DNA of 64,000 bases from Eulemur rufifrons (GCF_041146395.1 NC_090999.1:69941001-70005000); one strand, 5' to 3'; numbered from the stretch's first letter, positions 49,059 through 61,215 are shown. The notes: generated from the letters alone by a model not told the origin. A program made the numbers and translations.

Positions 49059-49060
49059 TA

Positions 49061-49219
49061 CAGGGTATCCCAAAAATCACTCTACATAGGGAAAATGGGA
49101 AATGGTAGCTACTAAAGGAAAAATTTTATAAAATTTTGTAATGAATGTTTTGTAAATAAAGGTACATTTAGCTACAATCTCCCATTTTCCCTATGTATGG
49201 AGAATTTTGGGACATCCTG
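49061..49219. mobile_element. Tc1/mariner-like MITE with ~49-bp terminal inverted repeats
   Basis: A 159-bp element flanked by TA (49059-49060 and 49220-49221). Left arm begins CAGGGTATCCCAAAAATCAC; the right arm read in complement begins CAGGATGTCCCAAAATTCTC. Both continue into TACATAGGGAAAATGGGA and GTAGC, giving 41 of 49 matching positions by hand alignment. It has no open frame. The TA flanks and CAGGGT ends fit the Tc1/mariner superfamily. I do not recognise it as one of the common human families (for example MADE1). Confidence 0.8.
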
Positions 49220-49221
49220 TA

Positions 49222-50055
49222 GATTGAACCTGCCTTGGACCAACAGGTTGACTCCATATCAGCAATATGAACACCATCTTTCATTCATTCCTTAGTGGAA
49301 ATTAAGTTGAGAAACACATTTTTAATGAATAAGAATATCAATTTGATAAATGTAATCTCCTTTGATTGAAATACTTCGGGGCAAAATTTTAGGATAATTC
49401 ATTTAATGGTAAAGACAAAAACATTACTATATTCTTCATAAATAGTTTTTAAAAGTGTTTTTCTTTGCTGCACTAGCCATGCTCAATTACCATAAAATTA
49501 TTTTTTAAAATATTCAAATAAAATGAATTTTTTTCTAATAAATTTTTTTAAAATGATTGTTTTCCAGTTCCATAAATTTAGGTTATAACAATTTCCCTCT
49601 CCCAATTACCAATCCTAGTCCAGGAATTTTCTGTGTAATAGTATCAGTATAGAAAACTTTGCATTGCTTTCAAAATAATGTATACATTTTGGAACCCTGT
49701 CCAATATTTACTTTTCAGTGATGGTTAGAACTTTATTGAAACACCATTAAATATCAGTTGGATATCAGTTATAACATATGTTACAGTTTATTTCTTACTA
49801 ATCATGGCTGTAAATGACTTAAAAAACAAAAATGAATCTCAGGGGTTGATTCTTTCTCAGGCCATATATTCATTATGATTGGCTGGTGGACATGCTTTTT
49901 ATTTTTGGTCATGATCAATATTTGACCAAGGTTGATGGTACTTTAAGTATCAAGACACTCACTGCTGACTACTGCAACAGAGGGGGAAATAGACACTAGC
50001 CCGTTTATTGATCCTCAAAACTACCACTAGCATTGGCATAATCAAGCCATATGGC
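49222..50055. other. Unannotated AT-rich stretch
   Basis: Nothing recognised. Confidence 0.5.
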
Positions 50056-50059
50056 TGAG

Positions 50060-50412
50060 TCTGATATCAAGATGGTAGGGAGGTAGAGAATAGGATAATA
50101 GATACCAGAGGCTGGGAAGGGTGTGTGGGTGAGTGGGAAGGGGTTGGGTAACGGGTACAAATGTACAGTTAGATGAAACGAATTAGTTCTAATGTTCAGT
50201 AGCAGAGTAGGGTGACTACAGTTGGCAACAATGTATTATATATTTCAAAATAACTAGAAGAGAGGACTTGAAATGTTTCCAACATATGGAAATGATAAAT
50301 ACCTGAGGTGATGGACACTCTAAATAACCTGACTTAATCATTACACAGTCTATGCATGTAACAAAATATCGTATGTACCAAATAAATATAAACAAATATT
50401 TGTATCAATAAA
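50060..50412 (+). mobile_element. L1 3' end (L1MA/older L1P type)
   Basis: ATACCAGAGGCTGGGAAGGG, GTAACGGGTACAAATGTACA, GAGTAGGGTGACTACAGTTG, ACCTGAGGTGATGGACACTC and TGTACCAAATAAATATAAAC follow the 3' UTR of this older L1 group. This 3' UTR differs from the GTAACC...CCCATAATATTCTG type at 6500, 10490 and 30490. Confidence 0.85.
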
Positions 50413-50703
50413 AAAAGTAGAGAAGTATTATCTTCTCTCAGGAAAAATAATTTTACATTGTTGAACAGAAGTACAATACACTCACCACAGCTGGGTCCAT
50501 GAAATATTTGAGGATTGCAAGGAAACCACTGTATATTTGATCTAAAGCCCAACTCTTAACCTTTATACCAGTTGTAGTCTAATTTTAGTAAGAATCAACT
50601 AGAATGTTCTTTGAAAAATGAAGCTACTCATGTCATTAATCAAAATAATATAATTCGTTGGCCAAGATCAGGATATACTTGAGTATTAGTGGGCTGTTTT
50701 CTT

Positions 50704-50708
<5 letters not shown>

Positions 50709-50734
<26 letters not shown>
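50709..50734. repeat. (GT)13 microsatellite
   Basis: Uninterrupted GT dinucleotide run, likely polymorphic. Confidence 0.95.
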
Positions 50735-51049
50735 TTTATTAACCAGTGGTTTGTTAGTGTTGGCATTTGCCAAAACTTAAATAGAAAGAGCTTTGCAAAG
50801 AACAAAGGAAATGCATTTAAACTACTACAATCGATATGCTCCATGGTTTTGTGGATATGAGAACAAACATGAAAAGTGATGAGACAAGAAATGCAAAATG
50901 AAAAATAAATCACAAACAAAACTTTGAGAGAAGGAAATACATATGCTGAAATGAAGCATACACTGCATAGGACTATAAGCAAACTGATCAGAAGAAATAC
51001 AAAATCCAAATAGCACCATATAGTTACGAAAAGTCAATTTACATTAACC

Positions 51050-51218
51050 CCCCCCAAAAGACCTTCAGACACAGATGGTTTCACTAGTGAATTTTATGAG
51101 ACATTTCAAAAGGAAAAATGTCCAAGTTTACTCAATTTTACCATAAAATAAAGAGACAAATATCACTGCCCAATTTGACAATACTCAACTTTCAGTCAGG
51201 TTAAAAAATATCCAAAAC
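51050..51218 (+). mobile_element. Old L1M ORF2 fragment
   Basis: GGTTTCACTAGTGAATTTTA and AGACATTTCAAAAGG match the L1 RT-proximal region. An Alu interrupts it at 51219 and L1M sequence resumes near 51530. Confidence 0.6.
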
Positions 51219-51510
51219 AGATCAGGTATGATGGCTCACTCCTGTAATCCTAGCATTCTGGGAGACCCAGGAGGGAGGATTGCTTGAGCTCAAGACCAGC
51301 CTGAGCAGGAGCAAGATCCCATCTCTACTAAAAATAGGAAAATTAGCCAGGCATCATGGTGTGTTCCTATAGTCCCAGCTACTCAGGAGGCTGAGGCAAG
51401 AAGATCACTTGAGCCCAAGAGTTTGAAGTTACAGTGAGCTATGATGATGCCACTGCACTCTACCCAGGGTGGCAGAGCAAGATTCTGTTTCAAAAAACAA
51501 AACTAACAAA
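51219..51510 (+). mobile_element. Alu SINE
   Basis: A dimeric Alu from ATCAGGTATGATGGCTCACT through CTACTAAAAATAGGAAAATT and AGTGAGCTATGATGATGCCA to TCTGTTTCAAAAAAC. It lacks the extended AT spacer. Possible imperfect flanking repeat AAAAATATCCA / AAAAATACACA. Confidence 0.92.
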
Positions 51511-51529
51511 AATACACAATATTTGAAAA

Positions 51530-51733
51530 GAAGAATAAGTTAGAAAGTTACTTTAAGATTTATAATAAAGTTACCATAATCAAAATAGTTTGTTATTCAG
51601 AAAAAAAAGAGATATATAGTTCGATGGGAAAGAATGGAGAGATCAAGAATATATTCAACTGATTTTTGTCAAAAGTGACATGGCAATCCAGTGGGTTGCC
51701 ATAGAAAATGTTTTCATCAAATGACACAAGATC

Positions 51734-51771
<38 letters not shown>

Positions 51772-52060
51772 TATGCCTTACCTCAAATATTGTATTTTTC
51801 TCTTAACCATATATCATTGAGGAAATGAAAGGCAATAACAAACTGGGAGAAAGTATTTGTAAAACGTATATCAGACAAAGTACTTGTAACTAATCGAAAT
51901 TATTGTCTCTTACTAGTTAATAAAAGACACAGAAAAAGCAACTAAAAATCAGCAAAAGATTTGAATGGAAACTTTATAATAAAAGAAATAAAGCCAAATA
52001 AACATATTAAAAGAAATAAAATGAGAAATAGTGGCCAATGAGCATCTGAAAAGATCATCG
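51530..52060 (+). mobile_element. Old L1M ORF2 fragment
   Basis: AAGTTACCATAATCAAAATA, CAACTGATTTTTGTCAAAAG and TAATAAAAGACACAGAAAAA follow the ORF2 region downstream of RT. It contains an expanded (TG)n tract. Confidence 0.65.
51737..51769. repeat. (TG)16 microsatellite
   Basis: Uninterrupted TG run inside the L1M fragment. Confidence 0.95.
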
Positions 52061-53435
52061 CATCATCAAACTTAAAAATGTTTGTGTTTCTAAAGACATG
52101 TGCTTTTTGCTGCTCCTATCATAATATTTAATTTATAGTCTTTATTTATATATATTTTCCTTTTAAACTTTTATTTTTATTTTTTTAGCTTGTCCACAAT
52201 GTGTCTTACTGAGTTTATAGTATTTTAATTCAAGCATATATCTATTATTAGCAAAAAATTGACACATATACCATTGCCCATATTTTTACACTGTTGTGAA
52301 CTCTGGAACCTCACACAGCATATATGTGACTTAGTTTGATGTGGCCTGACTTTAATTTGCTACTAGCACCATAGTACATTGTGTGGTAATCTTCATGGAT
52401 TACTAAGAATTTTTAAAGAACATCTATTTTGATTTATTACTAGTATTATGAGGATTTTTTACTAGCATGAATACACCTACATTATGAAACAATTTATGTG
52501 AAAAATTATTTGTAAAGATTAATTTATTAAAAGCTATAAAATTCTCTTATCATAATTATCTGGTCATATCAGTTAAGTACCTAGACAAATCTATAAAAAT
52601 AATTAGAGAATTTCTAAACAAACATACCTCAAACAATCAGTAGCTTGTCTTTTTTTGATGAAAGATATCATATGGGTATAAATGAGGAATAAAAAAGTCT
52701 TATCTATCAAGGATGGCTTTATAATTATCTGAAATGCATTATTATAAAGACAAAATTAATTCCTATTTCCTCCTTAGTCTCATTTTTCTGCTTGGCAACT
52801 ATGAAAGACCTTTATAATTTTATTCCATTATCTTCTATTAAGAAAAAAATTAAACATTTAGCTTTTTCAAATAAAGAATATGAAACATACCTCTGAAACA
52901 ATAAATGGAAATGTCAGGAAATTTCAAAAAAATGACTTGCATTAACACATATTTTAATAGCTGGACTTACACGGAAGTCAAACTTTTCAGCCAACGTTAG
53001 CCAATAATAGGAACAATGTGTTATCAAATCTGTTTGCACCCATACTCTGCCATTTGCAGTTTTAGGTGAAAAATATAACTTGTCAGAGCAAAGTATATTT
53101 AAATTTCTCACTCTATCCTAAATGCCTGAGTTTTTTAGAAGCAGTATTTCTGACTTGGTAATGGCATTCCCCTGGTGCATGTAAATGTTTAATTGGGCCA
53201 AAGGTTACCAAGCATAAAACTTGGTTAGGTAACAGTGAGGTGAATAAGACATATGAAATACATGTCCCTTTTTTTCCCATGGACAAAATTTCCAAATATA
53301 CACAAGTTTAAGTGAAGCCTAACAGGGAAATTATCATATAACAGTGATTTAAATTATAGATGTACTTAGGTACTTCAACACCAAAATTAATTTATTCACT
53401 TTATAGGTCTGTGATCATCAACTAATCAAAAAGTA
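52061..53435. other. Unannotated AT-rich stretch
   Basis: Nothing recognised on either strand. Confidence 0.5.
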
Positions 53436-53439
53436 TGTT

Positions 53440-53929
53440 ATTGTTGTGCTGATAGATCAACAGATCAAAGAAACAGAAGAGAGAGTCATGACATAAAACC
53501 ATGACTTTATAAAAAAGTTAATGTTTTCTAAGATGCAAAGGCAATCCAGTAATCGAACATAATTATTTAACAAATGACGTTGAAACAATTGGAGAGCCAT
53601 AATTAAAAAATAGTAATTTTGATCCATTCTTGTACCATGTGCAAAATTAACTAATTAAGATTTACAAAAGTCTAACTATAACATCAAGTATTATAAAATT
53701 TCTAAAAGAAAATGTCACAAAAGTATTTGTGACCTCAGTTACACAAAGATGTTTTAGATATGACACCAAAGGCATGATAGATTGAAAAAAAGATAATTTG
53801 GACTTCATAAAAATTGAAATGTTATGGTATTTGAAAGTCACTATTAAGAGAACAAAAAAATGAATTATAGACTGGGATAAAATATATAAAAATACTATGA
53901 CTGATATAAAGTCTGTATTCAAATATATT
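53440..53929 (+). mobile_element. Old L1M ORF2 fragment, left of MITE
   Basis: ATAGATCAACAGATCAAAGA, ACACCAAAGGCATGATAG and TTTGGACTTCATAAAAATTG follow ORF2. It continues on the far side of the piggyBac-like element. Confidence 0.75.
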
Positions 53930-54215
53930 TTAATACATTGACTGCAATGTGACTTGTATATAACTCAGCCTAGATTTGAGCCCAGGGCCACGTGAAGCAA
54001 AACCCTGCAACTGGTTTGTGAAACTCTTACTTGTTGATATTCTTATTGTTACAATTAATGTTGACAATTTAATTCTAAAAACGTGGATTGCATGGCATAT
54101 AACTCACACACAGAAAACAGTAAAAAATAGCAAATTAGAAATGATCATTTTGTTTTAATAAAACACTATGGCCTCAGGGAATTTTTTACCCCTAGTGTAG
54201 CAGTCAATGTGTTAA
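53930..54215 (-). mobile_element. piggyBac-like MITE, copy 2
   Basis: A 286-bp element with TTAA at 53930-53933 and 54212-54215. Ends: TTAATACATTGACTGCAATG on the left and, in complement, TTAACACATTGACTGCTACA on the right. It is homologous end to end, in opposite orientation, to 36580-36887. It lies in an L1M whose ORF2 sequence reads through once the element and one TTAA are removed, so TTAA is the target duplication and the MITE is younger than that L1M. The 60-codon open frame at 53976-54158 is part of it and has no transposase motif. Confidence 0.85.
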
Positions 54216-54830
54216 AACTTAGTGACAAGATAGCAAACATGCTAATAAATAATGAGAAAAAGATTTTCAAATGGAATTTTATCAAAAAAAAGAATGACTA
54301 ATAAGCACATAAAAGATGCTCCACATAATTTGTAATAAGAGAAATAAGAATTTAAAATGACATACATATATTACAAATGTCTAAAACCAAAACAACTGAC
54401 CACATACAGTATTGCTAGGATGTGGAAGAGCTGAAACTCTCTTACTGATGGTGAATGTAAAAAGGTATGGCCATTTTGGAAAATAGTTTGATTTCCTAAA
54501 AAGTTGAACTACATCTACCATATGATTCAGGCATTTCAATTCTAGATAGTTACGCAAGAGAAGAGAAAGCAAATTAAATGTTCATAGAAAGACTTGTACA
54601 CAAAAGTCCAAAGTAAAACTGGGAACAACCCAAAAGTCAATCATCATGTGTATATATAGTCAGGAACAAACCAGAATGAATATTAATACACACAACAACA
54701 AGAATGAATCTCAAGTAATTATCTGCAGTGAAAGAAACCATGGAAAGATGATTACATACTGTATCATCTACATTAAACCCTATATAGTACAAGCTAATGT
54801 ACAGTGTCAGAAATCGGATCAACGGTTTCT
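54216..54830 (+). mobile_element. Old L1M ORF2 fragment, right of MITE
   Basis: ACTAATAAGCACATAAAAGA, GCTGAAACTCTCTTACTGAT, ATTTTGGAAAATAGTTTGAT and TACCATATGATTCAGGCATT continue the same L1 ORF2 after the TTAA site. Confidence 0.8.
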
Positions 54831-54834
54831 TCAA

Positions 54835-55985
54835 TGCTTTTTAGTTCTCAGAATATGTGTCTTTCAATTTCTAAGTTGTTTATTCCAAAGTAGTTTATTC
54901 TTTTTGGTGCCATTATATATGAGACTGTTTCCCTAATTTCCTTTTCAGATAGTTCATTGTTAATGTTTAGAAACGTAAGTGATTTCTGTGTGTTGACCTT
55001 ATGTCTTGCAACTTTACTGAAAATTCATTTATTAATTTTTAATAGAAATTTAAGGTTATCTACCAGATTAAGTCATCTGCAAACAGGGAAAATTTGACAT
55101 CTTACTTTCTAATTTGGATGCTTCCCACCATCCCCTTACCTAATAGTTCTGGATTGGGCTTCCAATACTACATTGAATAGAAGTGAATAGCCTGGGTGTC
55201 CTTTCCTTGTTCCTGATGTTAGAGGGAAAGTTTTCAGTGTTTTTATTGTTGAGATGCTAGCTGTTGACTTTTCACATATGGCCTTTATTATAGTGATGTA
55301 ATGTACTTCTATCCCTGGGTTGTTGAGAGTTTTTATCCTGAAAGGGTGTTGAATTTTGTCAAATGCTTGTTCTACATCTACAGAGATGATCATGTTGTGA
55401 TTTTTATTCTTTATTTTGTTACTATGGTGTATTATATTACTATTTATTGATTCCCCTGTGTTGATCCATTTTTTGTGCCTCTGAGATAAATCCCAATTGG
55501 TCATGTTGTATAGTATGCTAGCCATTTTGCTAAGGACTTTTGCATCTATACCCATCAGAGATATTAGCCCGTAATTTTTTTTTCTTATGATGTGTCTGGT
55601 TTTGGTGCTGGGGTAATGCTGGCCTTATGAAATGAGTGTGGGAGTGTTCTCTCATACTCATTATTTTGGAAGAGTTTGAGAAAAATAGGCATTACTTCTT
55701 TATTTGGTAGAATTCAGCAGTGAAGCCCTCTGGTCCTGGGCTTGTCTTCACTGGGAGGCTTTTGATTACTGATTCAGTTGCCAAAGTAATTATACGTCTG
55801 TTAGGACTTTCTATCTCTTCATTACTTAGTCTTTAGGTGGTATGTTTCTAGGAATTTATTCACTTCCTCAATATACACTTTGTTACCATATGATTGTTCC
55901 TAATCAGTTCCTCATGATCCTTTTTATTTCTATGGTATCAATTGTAATGTCTCCTCCTTCATTTCTGCATTTATTTTAAAACATA
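54835..55985 (-). pseudogene. L1 ORF2 reverse transcriptase fragment
   Basis: On the minus strand this is the L1 ORF2 reverse transcriptase domain, which copies L1 RNA at nicked chromosomal DNA. A 139-codon open stretch (55136-55555) includes IISVDVEQAFDKIQHPF, holding the first catalytic Asp of RT motif A, and a degraded TSGTRKGHPGYSLLFNVVLE where the RQGxPLSPLLF motif is expected. Beyond it the frame is interrupted on both sides. No endonuclease domain, 3' UTR or tail is attached, so this is an internal fragment. Its orientation opposes the L1M to its left. Confidence 0.85.
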
Positions 55986-56034
55986 TTAAAACACAAATTA
56001 AAATTACATCATAAATTAATATTAAAATTGATGG

Positions 56035-56935
56035 CATGTTTAACCATTCATCCATTGTAAAACATCTGTTCTGTTTCCAATTTGTGTTATACAAATTAAG
56101 CAAAAATAAAGAATATTATACATGCTTTTCTGTGAATCTAAGTTTTCACTTTTCTGGGATAAATGCCTAAGAGTCCAAGTACTGTACAATATGATAATTA
56201 CACATTTAGTTTTATAGAAAATTTGCAAAGTCTTTACCAGACTGTACCATTTTACATTCCTACCAGCAATGCATGAATGGTGCAGTTTCTATGCATCCTA
56301 ACCCATATTTGAGGTTATCATTATTTTTTAGTTAACTCTTCTAGTGTGTATATAGTGATATCTTGCAGTTTTAATTTGCATTTCCTTAATGGCTAAAAAT
56401 GTTAAATGTCCATTGATGTGCTTTTTGTCATTAGTATATCCCATTTAGTGAAGTGTCTTTCAAGTCTTTTGTACAATTTCTAATTGAATTGTTTTTTGTT
56501 TACTTATTTCTTTATTTATTTTATATTCTTGAGTTTTGAGAGTTTTTTTTTTATATATTCTATTCTAAGAATACTACTCAGCAATAAAAAAGGATGAACT
56601 ATTGAAAGATGGAGTAACTTGAATGACTCTCCAGAGAATTATGCTGAATGAAAAAAAGCCAATCCAAAATATACTCACAGTAATATCCAACATAGAAAGC
56701 ATTTGATATGATGATATTTTAGAAATCAAACATAAGGTAGTGGTTGCCATGAGTTAGAGGCAACAGAAATGGAGATAAGGGAAGGAAATGAGGAAAGTAA
56801 TAAAAGGGAAACATGAAGGATCATTGTGGTGACTTTGTATCCTGACTATGGTGGTATTCTCAAACCTACACATGATAAAATGATATATAGCTAAATACAT
56901 TCACACACACGCACACACAGCAGTATAAATAATTC
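56035..56935 (+). mobile_element. L1M 3' end with 5' inversion
   Basis: 56035-56567 is minus-strand ORF2 (TTTTACATTCCTACCAGCAA; TTGCATTTCCTTAATGGCTA). At about 56568 it flips to plus: AATACTACTCAGCAATAAAA, TTATGCTGAATGAAAAAAAG, then the 3' UTR to about 56935. In L1 order the inverted piece ends about 20 bases before the plus piece begins (...GATGAATGG / GGAATACTACTCAGC), the geometry of twin priming. Target duplications were not identifiable. Confidence 0.7.
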
Positions 56936-57670
56936 CGAGGAAATATCTAAATATTTTGTTGTGATAGGGTACTATAGTTTTAAAAGATATTACCATGGCA
57001 ACAAATTGGGTAAAGAATATTGAGGATATCAATGTATTATTTTTACAACTGCATTTGAACTACAATTATCTCTGAAACAATTATTCAAGTAAAAGAAATT
57101 AGTGGTATATGACCAAAGATATACTCAGAATAAAATGCATAACTTAAATGATATAATCAATAAAGAATAATTAACAAACTGAATTTTGAACTTAAATTCA
57201 AAGGTTGGAGTGATTAAACTAGGATGGTTTATAGTAGGGAAAAGGGAATATTTAATATTAATAAATTTAGCAATATAATCATTATATATTTCTCAGTTTT
57301 TATGGCCTTAAGAATCATTAAAATGTATGTGATATTATTTTATATACATTCCTACTTTAAAAAATTCCTTTCATGTATATTGGAAAATATTTTCCTTATT
57401 TAGGTGATTATAATCAATAGTGGAAAATTAGTGGTTTTTCCTACAATAACCAGGGGGATGATAGAATGGATTATACATAGAGTATAAATATGATACCATC
57501 TTAATAAATAATTAAAACTCCATTATATATGTGTATATTAACTTACTCTCATATCAGCAAGGAGAATTTGAGAAAAACATACACTAAGATTTTAAAAATT
57601 TTTCTCAGGTACAGTATGGCAGTATGATGAGTAAGAGATAAAAGAAAATTGTAATTTATATTGTGGGTGT
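56936..57670. other. Unannotated AT-rich stretch
   Basis: Nothing recognised. Confidence 0.5.
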
Positions 57671-57917
57671 ATCTTTTTTTTTTTTTTTTTTTTGATACTG
57701 GGTTTTGCTCTGTTACCCCAACTGAAGTGCAGTGGAATGAAAATCCTGGGTTCGATTGTTCCTCCTCCCTTAGCCTCATGAGTACGTGGGACTACAGGTT
57801 TGCATTACCATGGCCTGCTAATTATTTTTTATTTTTTGTAGAGACAGGGTCTTGCTATGTTGCCCAGACTGATCTTGAACTCCTTGTCTCAAACAATTCT
57901 CCCATCTCAGCCTCCAA
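57671..57917 (-). mobile_element. Alu SINE, older (AluJ-like), 5'-truncated
   Basis: The plus strand starts with a T run (tail complement), then GGGTTTTGCTCTGTTACCCC, AGACAGGGTCTTGCTATGTT and ends CATCTCAGCCTCC. It lacks the strepsirrhine spacer and is diverged, as for an old J-like copy. The 5' third of the left arm is missing. The opposed 76- and 97-codon open frames are Alu reading frames. Confidence 0.9.
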
Positions 57918-58051
57918 CATGCACACACATATAGTATACACATTCATTTTATAATGTAGCATGTGTTGTTACTGTAACAAATAAAATTACTAAAGAAAAT
58001 ATTAAATTAAAGCCAACAAAATAGTTATAAAGACACTAAATGTCTACATAA

Positions 58052-58440
<389 letters not shown>

Positions 58441-58459
58441 AAAATACTAGATAAAGAAA

Positions 58460-59740
58460 ACAAACAAAAAAAATAAATAATACAAAACCTAAGAGGAGAC
58501 TTGGCTGAATGGAAACAAACTCTATGTTGTAGGTTAAGAAGAGACAATATTTTAAATGCTATTTCTCCAAAATTTCACTTATGAAATTGTCTCAATTTGG
58601 AACTTAACAAGAATGCAATGTAATATATACAAGAATAGATTATCTTAATTTTCAGAATAATGTGAACTGTATCCTGAATCATAATATTGAATTAGTGCCT
58701 ATATATTACACATTGCAGGTAAATTACATGGAATATGAATTATATCTCAACAAAGCTGTTATTATTCTAGGCAGGAAGAACAACATATGTAAAGGCTCAA
58801 TTTTAAGAGGGAGGGTGATCCATTCCAAGAAAAGAAAGAAATTCTGTGTGGACCACAGTGAACAAGTAGAAGTGTTACACTAGATTAGATATGAGTATGA
58901 GCAAGGGCCAAGTTAATGAAAAATTGCATACTTTATTAAGGATCTGGGTTGATAATCTCAAAATTAAATCCACTAATGTGTTTTAACTTGTAGAAGGATA
59001 CTCAGAATGGAGGTTCACATACTCATAGTCATAATTGTAATTCTGGCTTTATTTTTAAAGACTGGACATGAGAATGGAAAATGTAGATGCAAAAAGATCA
59101 TTTACATGTCCAGGTTAAAATTTAAGGGACAGTACTTCAGATGGTGTTAAATGTAGTAATATTTCTTTTCAAAAAATTGAGTGAAATAACAGCTATTTAG
59201 GAGGTAAAAATGTACAGGCCATAATGAATAGTTGGATTTGGTGAATGATAAAAGAAAGACAATATTAAGGAAATCTCATGTCTGTCTGGATTTGAAACTG
59301 AAAGTAAAAATAGCAGTGAAAAAATACTGACAGGGAAAACTTGAAGAGGGAAAATTGGACATAATATCTGTGTTCATGGCAGGAACAAAGACAAAAGGAT
59401 CAGCTGCGTTATGGAGAAAATATTTGGAAGAAACAAGTTAGTCACTGCAGAATGAAATTTGGCTTAACCATTATCACTTACCGGATGGAAAGCAACACAC
59501 TCTTTGGTCATATCCAATGCATAATTTTTCTTCAGACAAAATCTAGCTGGTACACTGTGACTCAAATTAATCTGAAGGTTTTTTGACTTTCATTAAATTG
59601 GGAATTTTCCAGTCAATTTTTAAAAAGAGATTTTATAGCAAGAACAAAAAGTCCTGTATTTTCACGTTTTCCATTTCTCTGCATTCTTCAGTACGAGTAG
59701 ATCCACATTTCCATCAAATGTGGTTTTCCTTATGCTTGAA
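58460..59740. other. Unannotated stretch
   Basis: No gene or secure repeat. A 73-codon open frame at 58662-58883 has no recognisable motif. Confidence 0.45.
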
Positions 59741-59845
59741 ATAATTTTTTTCTTCATTTAATATTTCTTTTATCTCTTTCTTTCTTTTCCTGTTCTAGTA
59801 CTCATAATATTCAGATGTTTACACTTCTATTTTTAGTTTTCGTAT

Positions 59846-60435
59846 TGTTAGGTTTCGGTCTGAATCCATGGTTGGAGAATGACCAGACACGCCAAAGTTA
59901 GGCAAGCACAAAAATGAGGTTTATTGAGGAGAGAAAGGTAAGATTATAGAACAATAGCAAGATATAGGTTTACAGAGCATGGTACATACACCACAGTTGA
60001 CGTACACACACTACAGGCAACGTACATACACTAAGGGTAACGACTGGACTCATTTTCCCAGCAGGCAAGCAAAAGGAAGGGCAAAGAGAGAGAGTTTGGC
60101 TATGGTCTGCATCCTATTTTAGTGTCTAGATAGAGACCTCCCTTGTGGTTCAGAGGTCACCATGGAACTGCTTTGATTAGAAAGTTGGGAGTCACATGAT
60201 CTGAGCCTTAACTAAGGATGTGATTTCTAGGTCACTTTCAGGACTTTATGGTATCCATGCGGCTTGGCCCATGGGCTAGAGAATCCTCTGCATTCTTTTG
60301 CAGCTGGCACACCAAGTTCTGATTGGCAGATTCATATGGTATTCCCTCTTCCTGGGTTGGGCAGGACCAAGATGGGGGCAACTACACGCACCTTTGTCCC
60401 TAGGAGACCCAGAATCCCTCACTAACTACCTAACA
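59846..60435 (-). mobile_element. Solo retroviral LTR, 590 bp, probably ERV1-type
   Basis: Bounded by short inverted ends TGTTAGGT ... ACCTAACA (TG...CA). Flanks GTAT (59842-59845) and ATAT (60436-60439) fit a 4-bp target duplication with one mismatch. Read on the minus strand there is a polyadenylation signal AATAAA at 59925-59920 about 75 bases before the end, so R/U5 lies at the left and U3 at the right. This polarity gives the strand call. Inside are three tandem 20-bp units (59982-60041). No internal proviral sequence adjoins. The family was not recognised; ERV1 is inferred from the termini and duplication length. Confidence 0.8.
59982..60041. repeat. 3 x 20 bp tandem repeat inside the LTR
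   Basis: Units: GTACATACACCACAGTTGAC, GTACACACACTACAGGCAAC, GTACATACACTAAGGGTAAC, exactly adjacent. Confidence 0.9.
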
Positions 60436-60440
60436 ATATC

Positions 60441-61215
60441 TCTTCACTTATTATGAATTTTTTTTAATTTTCTTTATTGCTTTTCTTGATGTATTCTAAG
60501 ATAATTCCTTAACCTGAATTTGGGTTCATTAATTTGTACTTTATCTTTATCAATTTTGTTATAAATTTCATTCACAGAGTTCTTCATTTAAACTATTTTT
60601 CTGTTTAATCTTTCCAATAGTTCTTTTTTAAACAATTGTTAACAAAATAATTGTTTCTTTTGTCCCTGCTCCATGTAATTAGTATCTATCTCACCACTAC
60701 AGAAAATTTTAAAATCATATTTTGACTGCTCTGTAAATATTTCTTCATCTTGCACAAGGTTTTCAGTTCATCATATTCCATTTAGACTCATGTTCTAATC
60801 AAAAGTCTCATAAATTTTCCTGGGAGCAATTTTTCTCCAGATAAGTTAGCTAATGAAGGTAATGCTCTTCCAAGGTGTGGGTTAAAGACCATGCTGTAGT
60901 CTGTACCCTCTTCTATCTAGGGAGTAGGTTAGAGGGTTCACTATATAGATGCTAACTGAGATTTTTTTCTAAATTTCCTCTGTCACTATTTCTCCTGACT
61001 ACCTCTACAACCAGGCAACTCACTTCGCATGGAACCAATTTTTTGATGACATCATCCTGCTCTTGGATATGGAGGGTGAAGAGGAGGAACTTTAAGTTAT
61101 GCCTGTACATGTTTTTATCTATTTCTCACTGTCTCTTTCCTTCCAGGCTTTGTACTATTGTCATATCATTTATTTTCATAACGTAAGAGTCCCAAAATAT
61201 GTTGTATTCATTTTG
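60441..61215. other. Possible old L1M 5' sequence around the LTR, minus strand
   Basis: T-rich sequence on both sides of the LTR (59745-59840 and 60441-60900; TTATAAATTTCATTCACAGA, TTCTTCATTTAAACTATTTT) resembles the complement of an L1M 5' region like that at 19650-20992. Tentative. Confidence 0.3.

Noticed and set aside
55136..55555. 139-codon minus-strand open frame with an RT motif
   Set aside because: It is a fragment of dead L1 ORF2, not a host gene.
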